Shown one piece after another: positions 20,427 to 32,286 of a DNA stretch of 64,000 nt (position 1 is its first letter; every line of letters begins with the position of its first letter). Source of the DNA: Icerya purchasi (taxonomy: Eukaryota; Arthropoda; Insecta; Hemiptera; Monophlebidae); the NCBI GenBank assembly GCA_039619475.1, contig CM077115.1, positions 220,643,291-220,707,290 of the forward strand, read 5' to 3'. The position numbers and the translations under genes are program-made. Below the pieces are notes generated by a model. That model was not told where the DNA came from. It saw only the letters and a program-made list of their open reading frames with translations, and did no database searches.

Positions 20427-22805
20427 GTAATTTTTTTTTCATTGAATTGAAACAAACATTTTTCTATGATAATAACATTTGTACTTCAGTATTTTATCAA
20501 GTATTTGTAATCAATTATTTTTAAAGATTGCTACTAATGTAATACGTTTGAAATGATTTTTATTTGAATGTTGTAAGGAGAATGGGAAGTAACCAATAAT
20601 TTTCAGTGTTTGCAAAATTAGTTTATTTTTATGTGGATTATTTATATGTATCTAACGATTGTGGTAGTTTTAATTTTAAACATTTGCGATTTATGAGATA
20701 ATAACAACAATTAATAAAGTCGTTAAGATTGTAAATTAACTTAGTGAAATTTTATATGAACAACGTATTGACTGTGTGTACTAGATTTGTTCATCTGTAA
20801 AAAACATTTGCAAATATAAATGAAAAAAATGAAAATAACATAAAAATGTTGCAATATGCGTATTTAAAAATCTATCATATGGAGAGATGTTATTAAAAAG
20901 GAAGACAAAGAATGGCGATTTTAATGTATGTAGGAATATAAAAAGTTTCCTAAAAAGTGTCTGGGTGGTTTAATTGTTTATTATTTAAGAAAGTTTATCT
21001 GCAACGTATTTTAAGTTTTTGTTCAAGGTGGAGGTACCTACTTAATTTTTGAGTTTTCAAACGTGTATTCAAGAGAATTATCCTCTAAGGTTGAAAGTCA
21101 GTAAGTTAGGTACCACAGACTTTAGACAAAAGATTCTTTATATAATTAATTGTTATACATATGTCAAAAAAAAAAAAAAAAATTCTTCCTAATTTTAATT
21201 TATGGTTTTATATAAATGGAAAGAAGGTTGAAAATGCAACTCCTAGTGTGCTGTTTGAAGTGCTCCAGATGACGCCGTAACATTGTAGATAAATTGTTTT
21301 TGAACATTTTATGCTGTTGTGCCTTCATAATAATGTGAGACATTATTAACCATTGTTTATGGTCTATTTGGTTTGAAGTTTAGTGTTGATTATTGGAATA
21401 ATTTTTAATTTTTGTTATTTTGCTCGAATTTTTAAGTTTGTTGTTATGTCTGAAGAACAGAAATAATTTTTTTTAAATTTTTAGGATAATATGCAAATTG
21501 TTCATCAGTTTTTCTAAAGGTTAAGAAAATACGGCATATAATTTAAGTTAATTTTAAAGTAAGTTTTGAAATTTATGAGGCGAATTAATAAATAGAATTT
21601 TTAAGAAATATATGTATATTCGAATATGCTTATTAAAAATTCTGAATGTTAATTTACTTGACAAATTCCAAAAACTTATTTTTTAGTTCATTTACATTTT
21701 GTACACTGATTTCTTACGTTTAGGAAACCTCGAAACAATGTTATCGAGGAGAATGTTTTATTGTTTTATATCTAAAAGCAGGACTTGAAATCAGTCAAAA
21801 ATAATTTTAAAAGGCCATTTATAATAATAAGTAAAAGAATTATATAATTTTTTTGTTTTTCTTTTAGTTTATGCAATACAAATGTAATAACTTGTAATTT
21901 TCTTAGTTTTCATAAGTTAATTTTTCCTTATGAAATTTATAGAAATCGAGAATAATTTTAAGCGTAAAATTTTTAATTTTATTAAAAATTTATCCTTCTA
22001 TTATTAATAACTGCATCGAGGAATGGTTACTCTTTTACTGTAATCAATTTGTTTAGTTTAGTATATGCATATTTTTTATGGTCAATTGGTGGTATAAAAA
22101 TTGTTGTTTGGCAATTTTTAAATAAATTCTTGTACTAAAAATTTATAACATTAAGTGAATCTCAAAGTTATTGCATGAAATTAGAATTCTTCAGCAGATT
22201 ATTTTGAAGTGTGTATTTAAAGGTCCCAAATTTAAATCAACTTGAACGTTATGAATGAAATAATTTAAAAATTAAGAATAATGCGGTATTGTAACGAAGT
22301 ATTTATAGTGATATCTGAGAAACAGATTTCACTGTAGGACTGACATAATTTTTAATACACATTTGCAAGTATGCACCGAATGAGTCGTTTGTAACGTGGA
22401 TTTTTAATGTACGGTTTTGGTCGCTTTTGTTTTAGTAATTAAAAGAAATTATTTTCCTTTTTGTATATAGTTCAAACTGGCCGATATGATTTATTCAGTT
22501 TTCAAATATATATTTTAATAAAATTAAAACTTTTTGTTTGCTTTAAATAACCATGTTTAATTTGGTATGTACGCATCTTTTATTAATAGTTTAATTGATT
22601 CAGTTTTAACCTTTACGTGCAATTTTGAAAATTTAAATTATCGTGTTATTTCATCGATGTAGTTCGTTGTTTTGCTTTGCAATACTTTTAAATATTTGTA
22701 TAACTTATGATTGCTTTGTATTTTGCGGTAGATACGAAGAATCGCATTTTTATATATAAAAATTAAAGCGACACAGCTTGGAAGAGTATTAATTTATTGC
22801 TCTAT
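20427..22805. other. AT-rich DNA, probable intron or 3' flank of the zinc-knuckle gene
   Basis: No convincing open frame. It contains the possible short third exon at 21724-21775 and an A-run near 21166. Otherwise nothing is seen. Confidence 0.4.
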
Positions 22806-24015
22806 ATCAACCGTTCCCAAAGTGGGTTCCGCAAGAAAATCATCAGGGTTGCTTTCCAACTGGGAAAACCGGGAAAAGAATAAGCCAAAATTTTTTCGTA
22901 AAACGGGAAACAAATAGAAATAGTCAAAAGATATTTTCGATAAGAGAAAAACATTTAAATTAAAAAATAAAAGCGTTGTTTTAATATATTATTTCACTCA
23001 ATAATAAATTATGAAACCCTTCCTTGTTTACATCAATTACACTGACGATAAGCCTTATTAGTAGTCACAAAGAAACTGCGTTCTTTTTTTTAGTGTCTAT
23101 TTTATTGCTTAAAGCAACTTTTTTTTATAACAACGGATCTATTTTGGCTTATGAAATTAGCTCATCTTGCTGAAATTTTTACAAGGAAAAGCAACAACCA
23201 GATTTACTGCGACAGACAAAACAACAGCTCTAGAAAGGAAACTAAATTTCTAAATTTCTTGCATGGAAAAAAAACAACGTTGAATGTTTCCCACGTTTAA
23301 ATGAAATTCTACAAGAAAACAAGATAGAATTATCAACTGCAATTCAAAACTTCATTAGTAAACATTTGGCGAACCTGTTAAAATTATTGTCAAAATACTT
23401 CCCGATTACTGATAATGACATCGACTGGGTACAACATCCATTTATCAATAAAGATAAACCTGAAAATTTATCAATGCTGGAATATGAATCACTCATTGAT
23501 ATTTAGAGTTCAACTGCTTTAAAATACACATTTAAATCAGTGTTACTCAACGAGTTTTGGGTTAGTATTAAAAATGAATAGCCTCAAGTAGCCAAGAAGG
23601 CTATTTTAACTCTGCTCTTTTTTATGACCACGTATAGATGCCAAACAGGCTTTTCAGCTTATACATAAACGAAAAATAAATTTAGGAACAAATTGGATGC
23701 TATTCCGGATGCACGCATATAATTATCGGATATTAAAATAAGTTTTAAAATCATTATTAGTAAAACAGTGAAATAATTTCATTCTTGACGTTAATTTGTT
23801 TAAAAATTTTTATTAAATAACTTTTATTTACATATTTGAAATTGCGATACCTTTTATTATAAGTTAATAGAATGTAGAATCGTAGTAAAAGTTGTAAGTA
23901 AAAAGAAAACAATCAAATTTTGTTTACATATCAACAATTGTTAAGTTTTCATTTGGCATTAAGGGTTCCATAAAATAAAATTGATTTTATAAGGGTTCCA
24001 CGATCGTAAAAATTT
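22806..24015 (+). mobile_element. Decayed hAT element (ZBED5-like lineage)
   Basis: The left side carries CCGTTCCCAAAGTGGGTTCCGC (about 22809), of a type seen at hAT termini, and the interior holds transposase remnants (next entry). Around 23960-24005 the motif AAGGGTTCCA occurs twice, likely near the 3' end. Exact ends and a TSD were not found. Confidence 0.45.
23140..23790 (+). pseudogene. hAT transposase remnant (ZBED5/SCAND3-like)
   Basis: Translation across frames gives KLAHLAEIF, then HVEKNNVECFPRLNE-like sequence, SKYFPITDNDIDWVQHPF, YESLIDI, KSVLLNEFWVSIKNEYP-like and AILTLLFFMTTYRCQTGFSA. This is the order found in the C-terminal half of ZBED5-like hAT transposases, ending with the dimerisation region. 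Several stops (for example TAG after SLIDI) and small indels are present. Inactive relic. Confidence 0.65.
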
Positions 24016-24806
24016 GATATGATATTTTTCACGCTAAATTATTAGATAACTAAATAATGAAATATGATCGTTGTGTAATTATAATTATAGTATATGTTTA
24101 AATTATAAAAGGAAAAATTAAATTGACCATATAAAGTAATTCGAGTAAAAATTTATTTAAGAAGTGAGAAATTTTTGGACAAAAACCGCTGTATATCATT
24201 GCAAATAATAATAAAACTTTTCTGAAAATGAAAAATAGTTAAGAATCGTTTAAAACTTTCACAGTGATTAACCATTATAAATAATTCGCGGACAACTGTG
24301 TTCAAAAAATGAAGAATATTTATTATTTAATAAGAGCCTTTTTGTTTTGAATTATCTTTAATTTTCGTTTTATTTTTTCTTTTTTTTTTTTTTTTTTTAT
24401 TATTTACGATTAGTAGAGTAGTTTCTTATCTGATTTATTCTTCATGAAGTAGCGGAATATTTAACTAAGTGTTATTTATTTTTAGATTTCATTTTTTCTT
24501 TTAAATTATTTTATTGACAGCGCGAGTTGATAAGGCCGTGTATTTTATATTATTTATTTTCATGTGTATTTTTAAATTAACATTATTAAATAATTGAAAA
24601 TTATGTCGTCGGTAAAATTTTAAATAAGCTGGTTTTCTGCACCGAAATTGACTAATTTCCTAATTACGTTTAGCTATGCAGTTGATATAAGTCAGCTATG
24701 TGAATTATTGATTTTTCTCGATGTGTGTGCAGATTTGTGTAGATAATATAAGTACAACTGTCGGAGTGCTTGTAATCGAACGGAACAATTAATAATAACA
24801 TTTAAA
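24016..24806. other. AT-rich DNA, no gene seen
   Basis: Includes a T-run near 24380. A less AT-rich segment from about 24640 leads into the small ORF at 24807 and could be its 5' UTR. Confidence 0.35.
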
Positions 24807-24932
24807 ATGAGAAAAGAACATTTTAGGTCTCTATGTTTGGTACTATTTTTACACTTATTCCTTCAAGAATCCACGTGTTATCGCTTAGTATATATCTGTG
24901 CACATCATCGGGGATCAAAATGTAATTATTAA
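24807..24932 (+). CDS. Small ORF with signal-peptide-like N-terminus
   Basis: A 41-codon frame starts with a basic n-region (MRKEHFR) and a strong hydrophobic core (LCLVLFLHLFLQ). A polar tail with three Cys and no cleavable pro-region follows. It lies in the longest stretch here without transposon signals, and its upstream 60 bp are less AT-rich than the surroundings. It could be a complete small secreted peptide, or the first exon of a secreted protein using a GTAATT donor at about 24922. No homology is recognised, and a chance ORF of this length is possible. Confidence 0.3.
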   Translation: MRKEHFRSLCLVLFLHLFLQESTCYRLVYICAHHRGSKCNY

Positions 24933-26089
24933 ATGTATTACTCCAAACGACAATGTATTTATTCTCGTGGATATAGGAACTTAAGGGATTTAAATTTTAC
25001 GAAAGAGGTAAATAAAGTTTTTTCTTGCTATAATTAAATATGTTAAAAAAAAAAAAGCAATGTATCATATTTATAAAAAAATGCCAAAACAATATTTCTG
25101 CAGTCTTAAATTTCCTTTGCTATTGAATTTGTTGATAGTTTTAGGTGTCTAATTTTCAATGGAGCTGTCAATACGCACTGCTTTTGAGGTTTATTAATTT
25201 ATGTAAAAGAATAAAACGGACTTTCGTAGACAGTGCTATCTCTCTCTATTATTAAAAAAGTTTGTTCAACTGTTTGATGATTTTATTTATTTTTCTTTTC
25301 TATGTTTTATTCGGAAATTTAAAAATGATTTCAGTATTAATCAGATTGCTAGAACATAACTAAAAATCGAGAACATTCGAATAGTATTTGAAAATCGCTG
25401 CTTGCTTCTTTTACGTGTCGTGCCTTAGCGACGTAATTATGTGTGTATGATGGAAATTGTGTAATAATTCAGAACGAATTTGTTTTATGGAGAAATAATT
25501 GTACAGTGGTATTGATATATTATTTTTATTATAAATAATAATTTATAGGAGTACTTTTTTATTGTGTTTTGGAGTATAAATATTTAATATTATCAATTAA
25601 CGGTGCCGGGCGCAATCAAATGAGCAAGGTGGAGTTTTCTTGTGGTTGGTGAATAAAGAGAGATGGGAGTGGAGTCCGGTAATTATAAGTAAATGTATTA
25701 GTTGCAGACAGAAAATCGTATACATTAATAAATATTTTTCGTAATTTTTTAATGGAACAAGAAAAAATCATATCCTCCGTAGACACGGCCTTGGCTGTTC
25801 ACTTAATTCAAAATTAAATGCTTTTCTACTAGTTAGGTTATCAATTTTATAATTTCCATTTGACAAATATATGACGTAAGTGTTTACCTATATTATTATG
25901 TTCCGCGCGCCGTAAAAAAAACAAAAACAAAACATAACGGCTAAGGTCTAGATTTACGACTACTCGAAACGTCCTGACACATTTGATCCAGAGCGCTTTT
26001 CGTTGAACTACATGTACGGATAACAGATGGTTTACTCGTGCCAGAATTTAATTCTGGTTGATCGTGTATAGTAGAAATCAGTAAAATAA
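24933..26089. other. AT-rich DNA, no gene seen
   Basis: No supported coding exon. A locally GC-richer stretch at 25600-25680 has no open frame of note. Confidence 0.4.
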
Positions 26090-26097
26090 CTTCATTT

Positions 26098-26501
26098 CAA
26101 GGCCGTGCCCACGGGGGGGGAGGGGGAGCCCCCCACGAGAATTGAAATAGTTATTATAAATACACAAAAATCTGAAAAAAATCACAAATTTAAAATAAAT
26201 ATTGATGATTTTTTAGGGTGTTCGTACCTACTTTTAAAAGAAAAAATATGCTCCATATTTTTAGGTACTTCATTAATATCTTATGCAAAAATTTTTATTA
26301 CGAGTATATAATTAATAACATATGTAATTTTTATTAATGTGTTTATACGGTAATTCATTTATGTGAATTATTAATACATAAATCAAAGTGATGGAAATTA
26401 TTAATAGCACGAATATTAGTGAAAAATGTATTGTTATTTATAAAATAAATATGCAAAGAAAATCCCCTCCCCCTTCCTCCGAAATTCTGGGCACGAGCCT
26501 G
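26098..26501. mobile_element. Non-autonomous hAT element (404 bp) with 8-bp TSD
   Basis: The element is flanked by identical CTTCATTT at 26090-26097 and 26502-26509, the 8-bp duplication typical of hAT insertion. Its ends are imperfect inverted repeats: CAAGGCCGTGCC on the left and, read inward on the minus strand, CAGGCTCGTGCC on the right (9 of 12 matching). G-rich/C-rich blocks follow on both sides. The interior is AT-rich and has no transposase. The intact TSD suggests a relatively recent insertion. Confidence 0.85.
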
Positions 26502-26509
26502 CTTCATTT

Positions 26510-28477
26510 AATTTTGGCTTGGAATGAACCAGACTGCCAGCTTAGAGTAAACACTATTGTTTTTAGGAAAGACACGGAAGAATGGGGCATTCACGTGTAT
26601 ATGATGTTTTAAAAGCGATTTTTTAAAAACTGCTTCACAAGATTTACGAGTGAGTTTGTTGCCGGGTTAAAGATTCTATCAATTACGCCAGTTGTTTGTA
26701 CTGAAATAGGTGTATAAAAAAATAATTTGTTCTGTTGTTTACTTGAATCTTATTTTTAATTTTTAAAATTGACTTTAATTCATCAATTATTTTAGTATGT
26801 CCGTAAGAAGTTTTATTTTAGTCTATTTGTGTTTTTACTAAAAAAAGGGTTAGTTCCACACACACATTCGCAATACATATCAGTTGTGAGTTTATTCCAA
26901 GTGCACTCGATTGATGGCATAAAATATGATGCAGTATATGTAAAATGTTTAAAAAAATACCGTTACGCGGTAATAAATCAAATGTTTAATTTAAATAGAA
27001 TAGTGTGTGTGTTTAACCCTTTCCCAAAGTTTATCTGCATAAGGAGTAAGAAAATTCTGATATGGTTTTGCATTTATTTAACCCTGTTATGTTTTTACAA
27101 TATGTTTATGCGGTATTTATTTTGTTCATTTACTTTCGCTAACAATGACGTGGTCAATTGAAATCAATTTACTGTAAGTATTATAGGTGAACTATCCCAT
27201 CTGGGAGTTTAAAGAATTTCCTCTAGATGAGCTCCAAAGTATTGAGTTTATATAGATGTGGGATGTGACATTCATTACTCTACTGTTTCATCAGATAATT
27301 ATTTTTTAGAAAATTACTTTTCCTGATATGATTTTAATGTTAATAATTGACCATAACACGCGGAAGAATTTTACTTGTGAACTTGACAGTCATATAACAT
27401 TTAATATTAACCAAAAAATTAAAAAAAAATGTAAATGTTTTACCGATTACATTATAGGATAAAATAACAATTATTCCACGTTGAAAGGGGAAATAGAAAT
27501 AAATAAAAGATAATAAGGAGAAGAAAAAGAAAAAGACGTAACAAGAAAGGAGAGAGATCAAAAGAAAAAATAAAGCTAATAAATAAAATACCCTTTGCTT
27601 TCGGCCAGTTGTAAACCTTTTGTTTTTACAGAATTCTTTAGTGATGGTGATTCCCAAATGTTTTAACAATCAAGAGAATCACAATCGAACAAAAAACATT
27701 TGAGCAACTGCTGACTAGTCAAATTTTTTTTTTTTGTTTCTTTTCTTTGGACTTGTCAACAACGGATGATTGATTACCCATCAACACGTGAAAATGGTAG
27801 TAATTAGGAGCCACAATGAACTATATATTGTTTAGGCCAAAAAAAAAAAAAAGAAGGAACCACAAGGAATGGAACCCGACTAAGAACACTATACTAAGGA
27901 TGGAGAGACAATGACAATAAACGTCATTAAATGCAAAACATGTGTATCGTGAAAAGAGAAGGAATGACATTGACGAAGGGAAGAGGAGCAAAATGAGGTT
28001 GCTATTCAATATTATGACCACATCTGCAATTACAGAGACCACAGTACCGACCGACAAAGTAATCAGCCTACAATTAAAGAAGAAGAAGACACACGGAATG
28101 TTTGAAAAGCAGTTAGAGAACCATCAAGCACCAAAGCTATATAGAACACAGCGCGTAAAACTCGAATCAGACTTTAAAATCGAATAATTTTTAGTCGAGT
28201 TTTCCCCGTAGAGATGTGCCCAGCAACTGATTTGCCAGAGCAGTTCCGCCCGGAGTAGTTCTTCAAAATGAACAGTGATTTTTTGTTGCTGCATCGGTGC
28301 AGTTGCAGTTCCGAAACAAAATTATATTTTTTACCTTGACAACGGACACGCGAAATGTTCGATTAATAGGAGTAGTAAAGATTAATATTTTTTTACATAA
28401 TTATGGACAGAAAAATAAAATATCACGATTGTTTTTTATAATAAAAATATATATAAAAAACTATTAATAGCAGCTAT
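26510..28477. other. AT-rich DNA without supported gene
   Basis: Open frames at 26829-27161, 27340-27669 and 27942-28187 have no recognisable domains. The last is rich in Lys, Arg and Glu and could be decayed coding DNA. Near 28212 the sequence AGAGATGTGCCCAGC resembles a DNA-transposon end. T- and A-runs occur at 27725 and 27840. Confidence 0.35.
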
Positions 28478-28552
28478 AAACATGTTTACTTTGTTGATTT
28501 ACGTGCCGTGTACTGCATCTAGGCCAGAGGCACGATCGGAATGTGGGAGAGC

Positions 28553-31500
28553 TTAAATTAGAGAGTATAGGTGGATTAGTTTAAGAAAGGTTGTTAGGTT
28601 GTGAGAAGCTTTGAGAGAGTCGGAGAGAATATTTTGGAGTGTAAGTGGTTGGTCGAGAAGTGCTCTTTGGGAATTATATTGTGGGCAGCTTATAAGGAAG
28701 TGGTGTACAGTGATATGAACATTGCAGTGTGAACAAATGGGGGCAGGTTGATTTTTAAGGAGATAACTATGGGTGAGTTTAGTGTGACCTAGACGTAAAC
28801 GAGCGAGCACGACTTCTTCTTTCCTGTTTTTTGACGAGGAAGTACTCCAGCGAGATGTAGAGTTCCGTATAGCACGCAACTTGTTGGAGGATGGTGTTGT
28901 TGTCCACTTGAGATTCCAAGAGTCTTGAACTGACTGTTTTATAACTGCTTGAAGATCATTAATCGGTGTGGGTAGTTGAGGATATGGTTTAAACTGTGAT
29001 CCTTCTTTAGCTGCTAAATCGGCTAGCTCGTTTCCGGGGATGTTGACGTGAGATGGTATCCATGCGAATATGACTTGAACATTAGATGACACAATAGAGT
29101 GAATTATTTCTTTTGCTGTTGGATGTTGTTTGGGGTTATGCAAATCTTGTAGACATTGCAGTGCTACGAGAGAATCTGTGCAGAGAATATAGGAGCTGAT
29201 TCTATCCTCGACGATGGTATCTGTAATGACCATTTTGATAGAGTACAGTTCTGCAGAAAGAATTGAAAAGTGCGGAGGGAGGGAAAAACGAAGAGTAATG
29301 TTGGTTGAAGAGGCAGCTCCGCATCCGACTCCATATTTGTTTTTTGATCCGTCAGTAAATATCTTTTTGTGGTGAGGATATTGAGAAATCATATTGTTGA
29401 AGGAGTTTATTAGGATGTGTTTAGGAGTTCCGTGTTTTGAATACTGTGTAAGACTAAGATCCATTGTAACTGTATAGTCGCTTCAGGGTGGAATAATGGG
29501 GAAGTTGATCCGAGAAACAGGAGGAAGGTGTAGGTTTAGTGAAGAGAAGGAAGTTTGAATTTCTTGGAAGAAAGAAGGGGAGGAGGTCGGAATCGTTGCA
29601 GAAAAGGAGGGGAGATTTGGATTTGAAGAAAAGCGGAGGTAGGAGAAGAGAAGGGAGCGTTGTCTATATACATGGAGAGGAAGTTCGCCAGCTTCAACTA
29701 AAATGCTGTTTATTGGAGTAGTAGGAAAAGCTCCAATTGCAAGTCTGATTGCTGAATGATGAATAACGTTTAGTGTAGATAGCAGACTTTCGCTGGCAGA
29801 ACTGTAAGCGGCTACTCCATAATCCATTTTTGATTTGATAATGGAATGATATATTTTTAGTAGCGATGATCGATTTGAGCCATAGGTGATATGAGCAAGT
29901 TTTTTAATTAGATTGAGTTTGGTAATACAGTTAGCTTTTAGGTTGTTAATATGAGGTCTCCACGTTAGTCTGCTATCGAAGATTAGACCGAGGTATTTTG
30001 CAGTGTCTGCTGTTTTGATATGTGAACCATTTAAATGGAGGTTGAGACTCTGTTTGCATTTGTTAATTCGACAGAAGTGAACCGCTGTTGTTTTGGAGGA
30101 AGAGATTTCAAAGCCGAATTTGGTTGACCAATTGACTAATTTGTTGACTGTCTCTTGTAGTATTTCCTCTCCGAGAGCAACATGAGCGGCCGAGATAAAG
30201 ATGGTGAAATCATCAGCGTACAGTGCACAGTTAACTGGGGGGGAAATCTGTTTTACAATGTCGTTAATTGCGATGTTGAATAGTGTGGGACTTAAAACTG
30301 ATCCTTGAGGAACTCCGGTGGATAGTTTGTAACATGATGAGACTGAATCTTTAATTCGAACATAGAATTGGCGGGAACTGAGAAAATTTTGAATGAAAAA
30401 AGCCAGGTGACCTTGAATATTCCAGTGCTGAAGTGTTAACAGGATCTTGTTTATCTGAACTTGATCGAATGCTTTTACAAAGTCGAAAAAAATAGTTAAA
30501 TGATGGTGTTTGTCCGAAAAAGATTTTTGAATGGAATTTCTCAAGTGCACTAATTGATCTATAGGAGATCGACCGGTTCTGAAGCCACATTGTTTCTTTG
30601 TAAGTAAGTTTCTTGAGTCGAGGAGCCATAGTAGCCGTTTATTAACAATTCGTTCAAAGATTTTGCTAGTTACTGATGTTAAAGAAATGGGTCGATAGTT
30701 GTTGATACAAGTAGGATTTTTGCCTGGTTTGAGAATTGGAATGATTTCTGCGATCTTCCATAATTTAGGAAAAGAATGCGTTGTCATATTTTATTAAATA
30801 TAGAAAGGAGGAAATTAATTGTGGATTCCGAGGAGTTAAGTAGCATAAGTGCGTGAACTCCATCAGGACCAGGGGATGAGATTTTTGTATCTTTAATGGC
30901 ACGTTTGAGTTCATTGATTGTAATGAGTGAGTTGTAAGGCTCGTCATTTGATGAGAAAAATTGATGCTGGTAGTAGATGTTTTTTGTATCCACATTATTA
31001 TCAGAAGGATTATGTGATAGAATATCTGCAAATGCTGTAGCCATTAAATTTGTGTCAGTAATAAGGTGATTATTGACGATGATACAAGAAGGTGAAGACA
31101 AAAATGGTCTTCTATTTATACTTTGAATTTTCTTCCAGACTGCAGCCGAAGTGGTTTTGAGATCGATTGAGCTCACATAGTCTTGCCAGGACTTACGTTT
31201 AGCTTGTTTTAAAATGTATCGGGCTTGTGCCCGGAGTTTCTGGAAAGTTAAGTGATTTTCTAAAGAAGGTTGGGATTTTAATTTCTTCAGGGCTTTGCGA
31301 CGATTTCTTATGACAACGGAACATTCTGTGGACTACCATGGAATAGAATTGGACCGGGTTTTTGTTTTTGGTGAGTGTACATTGGCGTGTGATACTAGTT
31401 GATTTGTAAACCACTGAATGTGGGTTTCAGGATCTAGTTGGCTAGTATCTTTGGAATTCAAAGTGTGGGTTAAGGTGTGGTTGAAGGCTGACCGATCCAT

Positions 31501-32217
31501 TCTTCGGTAGGCGTATTTCGGTTTTGGAGACGGAGAAGAAAAGTGTGGTTTCTTTGGGCGAATTGCGATGGTAGGGCGATGATCACTGCCACTCAGATCG
31601 TGGTGACCAAAGACTTGGAATTCGCGAGGAAGATCGGGAGACGAAAGTATAAGATCCAGATTAGACCAAGTTCTGAAAGAGAAATTGTAGTGGGTTGGTT
31701 CAGCAGAACGCATTATACCGAGGTTGTAGTTTTGAATTAGATTTTCCAATATTTGTCCCTTTTTGTTTCTCTTGGTACTGCCCCATGATGGGGAGTGAGC
31801 ATTAAAATCGCCGCATAGAAAGAACGGGCGTGGTAGAGAAGTTATAATGCTGTTAAGATCTTCCATAGAGGTATTATTATTTGGGGGAAGATAGATTGAT
31901 CCAATGGTGATTGGTGTAGACAGGAATATTTTTGCTGCAACAACTTCGATGGCTGTTTGAATGTGTATTTGCTCAAAATGTATTGATGACTTTACTGCTA
32001 ATAAAACACCGCCAGACGCGCAAAGAGAGGATGACCGGTCTAATGAAAGTATGTTGAACGATGGGATATTAATACAGCAGTTTTGTTTTGTGTGAGTCTC
32101 TTGTAAACAGATAATGGATGGTTCATATTGATGGATGAGAACTTTTAATTCCTCTAAATGACTAAAGAAACCATTACAGTTCCAGCTTATGAGTGATTCT
32201 TTGTTATTTTTGAACAT
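28553..32217 (-). pseudogene. I-like ORF2 polyprotein: endonuclease, RT, RNase H (three lesions)
   Basis: Order on the minus strand: the endonuclease (32217-31333) with SWNCNGF, LQETH, CGDFNAHSPSWGS and SDHRPT; the linker (31332-30784); the RT (30787-29483) with FFDFVKAFDQ, GVPQGSVLSPTLFN and the YADD box; and RNase H (29482-28553) with FTDGSKN, SAELYSI, CTDSLVAL and the HVNIPGNELADLAAKEG motif. A CX2CX7HX4C zinc motif closes it. Lesions: TAG at 31333-31335 after IPW, a one-base loss near 30785 shifting frame at the start of the RT, and TGA at 29483-29485 after IPP. Both stops fit TGG (Trp) to stop changes. All catalytic motifs I can see are intact. Apart from these three sites the frame is open for about 1220 codons. 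Confidence 0.88.
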
Positions 32218-32286
32218 TGAATAATATTATTAATTTTGTTAAAGAAGAAATGATGATTGCTGAAGTTAGGCTTATGATATTTGATT

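Noticed and set aside
26829..27161. 110-codon plus-strand ORF
   Set aside because: Low complexity, no motif, AT-driven composition.
27942..28187. 81-codon Lys/Glu-rich ORF
   Set aside because: Plausible composition but no family match or splice borders; left as unassigned.
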